Shown here piece by piece: positions 1-4,587 of a DNA stretch of 5,892 bases (position 1 is the stretch's first letter; each line of letters starts with the position of its first letter). This stretch comes from Vicinamibacteria bacterium (lineage in GTDB: Bacteria > Acidobacteriota > Vicinamibacteria > Vicinamibacterales > UBA2999). Both the position numbers and the translations under genes were made by a program. Under the pieces are notes generated by a model. That model had not been told where the DNA came from. It did not search any database and saw only the letters and a list, made by a program, of their open reading frames with translations. The stretch covers positions 1 through 5,892 of the forward strand of contig JAICQE010000215.1 of assembly GCA_025938035.1 (NCBI GenBank). The letters are read 5' to 3'.

Positions 1-402
1 GATGGCAATCGCGCCTACGACATCCTGAGGTTCCTGCTGGGTCCCGAGCGCACCTACCCGAACCTGTTCGACGCGCATCCACCGTTCCAGATCGACGGCA
101 ACTTCGGAGGCACGTCCGGCATGGCGGAGATGTTGGTGCAGGAGGACGCCGGAGAAATCCGCCTGCTCCCGGCGCTCCCATCGGCGTGGCCGACGGGACG
201 CGTCACCGGACTGAGGGCGCGCGGGGGCTTCGAAATCGACCTGTCGTGGAACGGCGGCAGGATCGAACGCGTCACGGTGCGCTCGCTGCTCGGCCAGCCG
301 CTGCGGCTGCGGCGCGCCGATTCGGAGCGTATCGTCGGCCGCACGACGCGCGGCTCGGTGTTCGTGTTCGCCGGTGACGATCTCCGGCCGCTGTCCGAAT
401 AG
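1..402 (+). CDS. GH95 alpha-L-fucosidase, C-terminal fragment
   Basis: This is the last 133 codons of a glycoside hydrolase family 95 enzyme; the start lies left of the window. GH95 enzymes are inverting alpha-L-fucosidases (some act on alpha-L-galactosides) that remove terminal fucose from glycans, usually after export. The fragment opens with the end of the (alpha/alpha)6 catalytic barrel: residues 21-36 contain [16 protein letters not shown], the strongest family signature. From family knowledge, the Asp of FQIDGNFG (visible residue 32) should correspond to the catalytic base-side Asp of characterised GH95 enzymes; this is recalled, not aligned. It continues with GMAEMLVQ and then the C-terminal beta-domain ([29 protein letters not shown], visible residues about 55-83). 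It ends at a TAG stop, 8 bp before the convergent DUF1080 gene. The family call is firm. The exact sugar specificity cannot be read from this part. Confidence 0.93.
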   Translation, partial: DGNRAYDILRFLLGPERTYPNLFDAHPPFQIDGNFGGTSGMAEMLVQEDAGEIRLLPALPSAWPTGRVTGLRARGGFEIDLSWNGGRIERVTVRSLLGQPLRLRRADSERIVGRTTRGSVFVFAGDDLRPLSE

Positions 403-403
403 C

Positions 404-423
404 CCGCGCCCTACAGGGTGCGG
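404..423. terminator. GC-rich hairpin between convergent stop codons (possible bidirectional terminator)
   Basis: CCGCGCCC (404-411) pairs with GGGTGCGG (416-423), giving an 8-bp stem with one G-T wobble and a four-base loop TACA. It sits on the junction of two convergent genes: it begins 2 bp after the GH95 stop, and the stop codon of the minus-strand DUF1080 gene overlaps its apex. Neither strand has a T-run after the stem, so it is not a classical intrinsic terminator. Position and stem quality make a shared transcription-end or 3'-protecting structure plausible. GC-rich DNA forms such stems easily, so confidence is limited. Confidence 0.35.
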
Positions 424-1001
424 ATCCTGACGTTGCGGAATCGTACGGTCCCGGCTCCATATTGCAGTGCGATCGGCCCGCGCGCGTGGCCCTTGTGATC
501 GACGTCCACGGTCTTCATCCCGTTCATGACGACGATCAGCTTCGTCCCTTGCGCGGTGATCTCGAACGTGTTCCAGCGCCCGCCGGCGTTCAGGTTCACC
601 ATCGGCTTTGCCACGTCGACGATCGCGCCGGTGCGATAGGCGGGATCCGGGCGCTTGTCGTAGATGTTCACTTCATAGGCGTTCGTCGCCGTGATGTCCT
701 TTGGATCCTGGCAGCGGATGAACACGCCGCTGTTCGCGTCGTCGCTGGCCCAGAACTCGAGAGTGATCTGGAAATTGTCGTAAGACCCCGACGTGACCAG
801 AAACGACGTGCTTCCCTTTGTCGCCTGTACAGCCCCTTCGACGATCTCCCAGTTGGCGTCACCGACACGATTCCAGCCGTTCAGACTCTTCCCGTCGAAG
901 AGCGTTGTCCAGCCACCCTGTGCCTGCGCGCCCACGGGCAGCGCGGCCGTGAACGCAGTGATGGAGAGGATGGCGACGGCGGCGACCATTGCATGTCTCA
1001 T
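411..1001 (-). CDS. Exported DUF1080 / 3-keto-disaccharide hydrolase domain protein
   Basis: A 196-residue single-domain protein of the DUF1080 family (Pfam PF06439, 3-keto-disaccharide hydrolase), a concanavalin-like beta-sandwich. Some characterised members cleave 3-keto-glycosides made by sugar 3-dehydrogenases; many others are untested. Residues 1-27 are a Sec signal peptide: a short basic start, a hydrophobic core, and a likely cut after AQA-27. The family's N-terminal hallmark follows at 31-43 (WTTLFDGKSLNGW). Next come WEIVEGAVQA (51-60), DNFQITLEFWASDDANSGVFIR (75-96), NAYEVNIYDKR (107-117) and a closing strand, GTVRFRNVRIR (184-194). This is about the usual length for a domain-only member. 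The start is supported by GGGAAAGG about 9 nt upstream of the ATG. The gene is convergent with GH95 and divergent from the esterase. Joint work with the fucosidase on glycans is inference from proximity only. Confidence 0.92.
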   Translation of the reverse strand: MRHAMVAAVAILSITAFTAALPVGAQAQGGWTTLFDGKSLNGWNRVGDANWEIVEGAVQATKGSTSFLVTSGSYDNFQITLEFWASDDANSGVFIRCQDPKDITATNAYEVNIYDKRPDPAYRTGAIVDVAKPMVNLNAGGRWNTFEITAQGTKLIVVMNGMKTVDVDHKGHARGPIALQYGAGTVRFRNVRIRTL

Positions 1002-1092
1002 GTTCGTAGCCTTTCCCGGCGTCGCGGCATGAGGATCCTTTCGCGAGCGCCCGACATATCATAGCCAGCGCAATCCACGAGGAGTTCACCGC
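1002..1092. promoter_or_regulatory. Divergent intergenic region with a shared AT-rich core
   Basis: These 91 bp separate the divergent DUF1080 and esterase genes, so promoters for both must lie here or extend into the genes. The only AT-rich patch is at 1055-1064 (CATATCATAG). It reads TATCAT on the plus strand (1057-1062) and TATGAT on the minus strand (1058-1063), each five of six matches to a -10 box. I see no convincing -35 hexamer at 16-18 bp for either. The plus-strand gene has a good ribosome binding site, GAGGAG at 1079-1084, 8 nt before its ATG. The minus-strand gene has GGGAAAGG near 1010-1017. Promoter assignment is weak; only the divergent arrangement is certain. Confidence 0.35.
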
Positions 1093-2097
1093 ATGCAACG
1101 TCGTTTCGTGGTTCTCGTCCTCATTTTGCTGTGTGCCGCAACCACCGTGGCGTCGGCCGCGTCCGCACAGACCGCGACCCGCAAGCCCGGCGACTACCCG
1201 CTGACGCCGGATTCGCTGCCGCAGGACGGGGTGCCGAAGGGACGGCTCGAAGGCCCGTTCGAGTTCCGCAGTCAGATCATCGCGAACACCGTGCGCCGGT
1301 ACTGGATCTACGTGCCGGCCCAGTACACGGGCGAGACTCCGGCGAACGTGCTGGTGTTTCAGGACGGCGCCCGCGCGATCAACCCGACCGGGGCTCTGCG
1401 CGTGCCGCAGGTGATCGAGAACCTCGTCTTCCGCAAGGACATTCCCGTCACGATCGGCGTCTTCATCACGCCGGGACAGCGCGGCGATGTGTTTCCCGAC
1501 AACGTCGGGACCGGCAACCCGAACAACCGCGCGCAGGAATACGACGCCGTCGACGATACCTACGCGCGCTTTCTCATCGACGAGCTGCTGCCGGAGATCA
1601 GCAGGAAGTACCGATTGACCGCCGATCCGGCAGGCCGTGCGATTGGCGGCACGAGCAGCGGCGCCATCTGCGCGTTCACCGTCGCGTGGCATCGGCCCGA
1701 CGCGTTCCGCAACGTCATCAGCGGCATCGGCAGCTATGTGTCGATCGGCTACCGGGCCGCGACCGCCGACCAGCCAGCGAAGTCGGGCGGCGAGATCTAC
1801 CCGACGTGGATTCGACGGATGCCGATCAAGCCGCTCCGCGTCTTCCTGCAGGACGGGTCGAACGACCTGGACAACAACTGGGGAAACTGGTTCCTCGCGA
1901 ACCAGCAGATGCTCAAAGCCTTCGAATTCGCCAACCGTACTGCGGATACGCGCAAGGACGGCGGGCCGCGCTACGACGTCAGGCACGAATGGGGCGACGG
2001 CGCGCATTCCGACGCGCATCTCGGCGCGCTGCTGCCAGAGGTCCTGCGCTGGATGTTTGCCGACGGGCTGCGAAATCGCGCGCCCGAGTCTCGCTGA
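1093..2097 (+). CDS. Exported esterase (esterase D / enterochelin-esterase-like alpha/beta hydrolase)
   Basis: A 334-residue serine hydrolase of the putative esterase family (Pfam PF00756), which includes feruloyl and acetyl-xylan esterases, S-formylglutathione hydrolase and enterochelin esterase. Residues 1-25 form a Sec signal peptide with a likely cut after ASA-25. The core starts with RRYWIYVPAQY (68-78) and VLVFQDGARAI (86-96), where the Asp-Gly region typically shapes the oxyanion hole. The nucleophile elbow is G-T-S-S-G at 186-190, making Ser188 the likely nucleophile. The probable acid is Asp258 in LQDGSND (252-258) and the probable base is His305 in GDGAHSDAH (301-309), so a complete triad is visible. 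NPNNRAQEYD (142-151) before the elbow is also typical of this family. GAGGAG lies 8 nt before the chosen ATG. An exported esterase beside glycan-cleaving enzymes suggests removal of acyl or feruloyl groups, but the substrate cannot be read. A diverged copy of its codons 268-283 lies just downstream. Confidence 0.88.
   Translation: MQRRFVVLVLILLCAATTVASAASAQTATRKPGDYPLTPDSLPQDGVPKGRLEGPFEFRSQIIANTVRRYWIYVPAQYTGETPANVLVFQDGARAINPTGALRVPQVIENLVFRKDIPVTIGVFITPGQRGDVFPDNVGTGNPNNRAQEYDAVDDTYARFLIDELLPEISRKYRLTADPAGRAIGGTSSGAICAFTVAWHRPDAFRNVISGIGSYVSIGYRAATADQPAKSGGEIYPTWIRRMPIKPLRVFLQDGSNDLDNNWGNWFLANQQMLKAFEFANRTADTRKDGGPRYDVRHEWGDGAHSDAHLGALLPEVLRWMFADGLRNRAPESR
1893..1940 (+). repeat. Copy A of an imperfect direct repeat (inside the esterase gene)
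   Basis: This segment encodes esterase residues around LANQQMLKAFEFANRT. It reappears about 206-209 bp downstream in the spacer at 2102-2146. Blocks 1893-1911 and 2102-2120 match at 17 of 19 bases. Blocks 1921-1940 and 2127-2146 match at 18 of 20. The middle block is 9 nt here and 6 nt in the other copy. This copy is the functional, in-gene one. Confidence 0.85.
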
Positions 2098-2101
2098 GCG
2101 G

Positions 2102-2148
2102 CCTCGCGAACGAGCAGCTGACCACGTTCGAGTTCGCAAACCGTACCG
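2102..2148 (+). pseudogene. Relic of a second esterase gene (copy B of the direct repeat)
   Basis: This lies in the 88-bp spacer between the esterase and DUF6152 genes. Read in its own frame (different from the upstream esterase frame) it gives LANEQLTTFEFANRT, against LANQQMLKAFEFANRT in the intact esterase. Within the two well-matched blocks there are four base differences. Two are synonymous third-position changes (Glu and Ala codons) and two are first-position changes giving conservative swaps (Gln to Glu, Met to Leu). The middle block is one codon shorter. This is the signature of divergence under protein-coding selection, so the segment probably comes from a paralogous esterase gene that has been almost wholly deleted. 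It has no start codon, catalytic motif or usable length of its own. A leftover from recombination between tandem paralogs would look the same. Confidence 0.6.
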
Positions 2149-2163
2149 ACCGGGGACTGACCG

Positions 2164-2169
2164 TATACT
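2164..2169 (+). promoter_or_regulatory. Possible -10 box of the DUF6152 gene
   Basis: TATACT matches five of six bases of the TATAAT consensus and is the only such hexamer I found in the 88-bp spacer. It would start transcription only about 10 nt before the ATG, just at the ribosome binding site, giving a very short leader. No good -35 hexamer is visible 16-18 bp upstream, where the esterase relic lies. The gene could instead be read through from the esterase gene. Confidence 0.3.
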
Positions 2170-2175
2170 CACGTC

Positions 2176-2180
2176 GGAGG
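2176..2180 (+). promoter_or_regulatory. Ribosome binding site that fixes the DUF6152 start
   Basis: GGAGG lies 5 nt before the ATG at 2186. The reading frame is open far upstream into the esterase gene, so length alone does not give the start. This strong site, plus the signal peptide that begins right at this ATG, settles it. Confidence 0.85.
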
Positions 2181-2185
2181 GCCCA

Positions 2186-3232
2186 ATGCGGGTTCGAACA
2201 CTGTCGGGTATCGTCATCCTCTGCGCCGTCCTCGCGCCCGGTGCGTCGGCGCATCACAGCTTCGCGCCGCATTTCGACTCGAGCAAACCGGCGGACATTT
2301 CGGGCACGGTCACCGAGTACGAGGCCCGCAACCCGCACAGCTACGTCCATATCGCCGCGACCGACGAGAACGGCAGGACGCGAGAGTACGTGTGCGAGTC
2401 GCACGGCGTGACGCAGCTCACCAGGAACGGGATCAGACCCGACATGTTCAGGGCGGGCACGAAGGTGCGCGTGACCGGGTCGCTCTCGCGGCACAGCCAG
2501 TACATGTGCTTCTTCGACACGATCCAGTTCTCCGGGGGCCCCGCGCTGAGTGTGAACGGACCCCGCGGGGCGGGGCGCCCGGCGGCGACCGCCCACGCTC
2601 CACGCAAGGACATCTTCGGCACGTGGCTGCTGGCGCCGATCCCGAACCGCAGCACGAGCGGCCCACAGCCGATGATGCAGCTGCTGACACCCGCCGGTCA
2701 GAAGGCAGTGGCGGCCTACGACCCGTTCAAGGACGATCCGACGTTCCGCTGCGACCCCGTCGCGATCAGACGTGTCTGGGGCGCGCCTGGCACTCCGCTC
2801 CAGATCGTCCGTGAGGGGCAGAATGTCGTGCTCCGGCACGAGTGGATGGACGTGCGCCGCGTCATTGACATGAACATGAAGACGCACCCGGCGTCAGGTC
2901 CGCGCCGTTCGCTCGGCCACTCGATCGGGCGATGGGAAGGCCGCACGCTCGTGATCGAGACGGCGAACTACTCGAGGGGCGTCTTGAACCAGTACGTGGA
3001 ACAGCCAGGGCAGCCGACCAGGGGGCTGCTGCACTCGGACAAGCTGACGTCGGTCGAGCGGCTGTCTCTTGATGCCGCTCGCCAGCGGCTCGTCGTGGAG
3101 ATTGATCTGGAAGACCCGGAGTACTTCACGAAGCCGTTTCCCCGCGCCACGCTGGAGTACGCACCGTCCGACCTGACGATCGAACCGTTCAACTGCGCGC
3201 CGGAGGGACTGACCGGAACGTTGCGAAAGTGA
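2186..3232 (+). CDS. Exported DUF6152 protein with long uncharacterised C-terminal domain
   Basis: A 348-residue exported protein of unknown function. Residues 1-22 form a Sec signal peptide with a likely cut after ASA-22, so the mature chain would begin His23-His24-Ser-Phe. Residues 23 to about 116 match the DUF6152 pattern as I recall it: HHSFAPHFD, a strand with SGTVTEYEARNPHSYVHI (39-56, including the conserved Asn-Pro-His) and RAGTKVRVTGSLSR (89-102). A Gly/Pro/Ala-rich linker (about 117-140) leads to a second domain (141-348) that often accompanies DUF6152 in Acidobacteriota. Its motifs are DPVAIRRVWGAPGTPLQIV (190-208), GHSIGRWEGRTLVIET (244-259), HSDKLTSVERLSL (283-295) and DPEYFTKPFPR (310-320). 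The mature protein has four cysteines, two per domain (C70 and C108; C189 and C337), which would allow one disulfide in each. It follows the esterase on the same strand. No enzymatic motif is recognised, and the family link is from memory of its sequence pattern. Confidence 0.82.
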   Translation: MRVRTLSGIVILCAVLAPGASAHHSFAPHFDSSKPADISGTVTEYEARNPHSYVHIAATDENGRTREYVCESHGVTQLTRNGIRPDMFRAGTKVRVTGSLSRHSQYMCFFDTIQFSGGPALSVNGPRGAGRPAATAHAPRKDIFGTWLLAPIPNRSTSGPQPMMQLLTPAGQKAVAAYDPFKDDPTFRCDPVAIRRVWGAPGTPLQIVREGQNVVLRHEWMDVRRVIDMNMKTHPASGPRRSLGHSIGRWEGRTLVIETANYSRGVLNQYVEQPGQPTRGLLHSDKLTSVERLSLDAARQRLVVEIDLEDPEYFTKPFPRATLEYAPSDLTIEPFNCAPEGLTGTLRK

Positions 3233-3258
3233 TCGATCGGCCGGCCTGGCGGTGAGGT

Positions 3259-4587
3259 TCAGATGCCGGCGAGACGTTCGTCCGCGTCGCCGAACGACGG
3301 CAGCTCGACGCCCATGCGATCCATCAGCGACAGATACAGGCTGCACAGCCGCCGCGTGTCGGCGGGGCGGTCGTAGTAGTCGAGCACGCGGCCGGACTGC
3401 AGCGTGCCGCCAAGATTGCCGAGCGTGAGCACGGGGACCCTGGTGCTGTCGTGGCGGCTGCCCGACCACATGTTGGACATGAACAGCAGGCACGAGTTGT
3501 CGAGCACGGTGCCATCGCCTTCGGCCATCGACTGCAGGCGCTGCGCCAGGTACGCCAGCTGCCCCGTGTAGTACTGGTTGACGAGCGTGAACTCCTTCGA
3601 CGTGTCGTTGTGGGAGAGCAGGTGATGCGCCTCCGTGACAGGCAGGAAGGGATAGAACATGCCTGAGATGTCGCGGCAGAGGAGCAGCGTCGCGACCGAA
3701 GTCTTGTTCGTCTGGAAGGCGAGCGCCAGGATGTCAGCCATCAGGCGCATGTGCTCGCGGATGTCCTGCGGCAGACCGTTGTCCGGCCGCTGCAGCGTGA
3801 AGCCAGGCTGCCCCGGGCGCGTTCCCTTGCCGGCCTGGTTGGCCGACTCGCGTACCCTGTCGATGCGGCGCTCGACCTCGCGCACGCTCGTCAGGTACTC
3901 GTCCAGCTTCTTCTGATCCGACGTGCTGGCCTGCCGGCGGAGATCGGCCGCCTGCTCCATGACGCGATCGAGGATGCTTCGCGTACGCTGCGCGCCCCGG
4001 TTTTCGAACAGCGAATCGAAGGCAAGCGACGGATACACCTCCATCGGCACCGGCGACGTGGCGCTCGCCCAGGAGATGTGCGACCCGTACGCCATCGAGA
4101 AGTTGGTCTCGTGGTAGCCGGTCGTCGGCTGCTCGCACCCGAGCACGAGGCTTGGCTGCACCGACGATTCGCCCAGACGATTTGCGAGCACCTGGTCGAA
4201 GCTGATCCCGCCGCGAATCTCGGGCCCCCTCGTCAGCCGCGCACCCGACAGCAGGTTGCCAGTCTGGCCAGGGTGGATGCCGACGTTCGTCGCCGCCTCA
4301 TTGAAGAGGCCGCCGATGAAGTTCAGCCGCTGGCGGAAGGGGAGCAGCGGCTCGAGCGACGGTCCGAGCTCCATCGACTCGCCGGATCCTTTCGCCCACC
4401 AGTTGTTCGGGTTGATGCCGTTGGCCATGAAGATGACGGCAAGGCGCTTGGGAAGCAGCGTCCCGCGGCCCTGCGCGGCCGTGCCGCCCCACGCCGGGAT
4501 CGATTCCAGCCACGGGAGGAGCATGGTGACGCCGGCGCCGCGGAGAAACGTACGGCGCGACTGTGCGGCCTTCAGTATGGTGGTCAT
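3259..4587 (-). CDS. Tat-exported DUF1552 protein
   Basis: A 442-residue, apparently full-length DUF1552 protein (Pfam PF07586), resembling the DUF1501 and sulfatase-like exported proteins of Planctomycetota and Acidobacteriota. No reaction has been established. The N-terminus carries a textbook twin-arginine signal, SRRTFLRGAG (10-19), then a hydrophobic stretch with VTMLLPWLES (20-29). This implies folding, perhaps with a cofactor, before export. Family-like segments in order are KRLAVIFMANGINPNNWW (47-64), NFIGGLFNEAATNVGIHPGQ (89-108), SFDQVLANRLG (129-139), a helical charged middle (200-250, possible coiled coil), MADILALAFQTNKTSVATLLL (283-303), EAHHLLSHND (319-328), DNSCLLFMSNMWSGSRHDSTRVPVL (363-387) and YDRPADTRRLCSLYLSLMDRMGV (405-427). 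Clustered His residues (105, 321, 322, 326, 379) could bind metal; this is inference. Its ATG overlaps the stop of the upstream DUF1592-family gene, and only a weak ribosome site (GCGAG) precedes it, so translation is probably coupled. Confidence 0.9.
   Translation of the reverse strand: MTTILKAAQSRRTFLRGAGVTMLLPWLESIPAWGGTAAQGRGTLLPKRLAVIFMANGINPNNWWAKGSGESMELGPSLEPLLPFRQRLNFIGGLFNEAATNVGIHPGQTGNLLSGARLTRGPEIRGGISFDQVLANRLGESSVQPSLVLGCEQPTTGYHETNFSMAYGSHISWASATSPVPMEVYPSLAFDSLFENRGAQRTRSILDRVMEQAADLRRQASTSDQKKLDEYLTSVREVERRIDRVRESANQAGKGTRPGQPGFTLQRPDNGLPQDIREHMRLMADILALAFQTNKTSVATLLLCRDISGMFYPFLPVTEAHHLLSHNDTSKEFTLVNQYYTGQLAYLAQRLQSMAEGDGTVLDNSCLLFMSNMWSGSRHDSTRVPVLTLGNLGGTLQSGRVLDYYDRPADTRRLCSLYLSLMDRMGVELPSFGDADERLAGI
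4584..4587 (-). other. ATGA stop/start overlap (translational coupling)
   Basis: On the minus strand the DUF1552 start codon ATG and the DUF1592-family stop codon TGA share two bases in ATGA. This proves they are adjacent cistrons of one operon in practice and suggests that the two proteins are made in a fixed ratio by reinitiating ribosomes. Confidence 0.85.

Noticed and set aside
1022..1046. Inverted repeat TCGCG...CGCGA in the divergent spacer, as a possible operator
   Set aside because: Only 5 bp arms with a 15-bp gap in GC-rich DNA; not distinguishable from chance.
1637..2185. Upstream extension of the DUF6152 reading frame into the esterase gene
   Set aside because: The upstream residues are Arg/Ser/Thr-rich shadow sequence. 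GGAGG at 2176-2180 and the signal peptide beginning at 2186 mark the true start.
859..2217. A 452-codon open frame on the minus strand opposite the esterase gene
   Set aside because: It is rich in Arg, Ala, Val and Asp with no domain pattern, lies antisense to a gene with a full catalytic triad, and part of it is a frame-shifted reading of the DUF1080 N-terminus. It is typical of GC-rich shadow frames.
1131..2411. A 426-codon plus-strand open frame overlapping the esterase and DUF6152 genes
   Set aside because: Arg/Ala-rich shadow in the wrong frame of both genes. Only its short piece at 2102-2148 is meaningful, as the esterase relic.
2535..2570. GC palindromes GGGGCCCC (2535-2542) and CCCCGCGGGG (2561-2570)
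   Set aside because: They lie in the Gly/Pro-rich linker of the DUF6152 protein, where Gly (GGN) and Pro (CCN) codons naturally create such self-complementary runs.
1979..2887. A 302-codon minus-strand open frame opposite the DUF6152 gene
   Set aside because: Arg/Ala/His/Val-rich, with no domain or ribosome binding site, and it crosses two real genes and their spacer on the other strand.
3231..3246. Adjacent palindromes GATCGATC and GGCCGGCC between the convergent DUF6152 and DUF1552 genes
   Set aside because: They have no loop and no T-run, so they do not form a terminator stem. Eight-base palindromes of this kind are expected by chance in GC-rich DNA.
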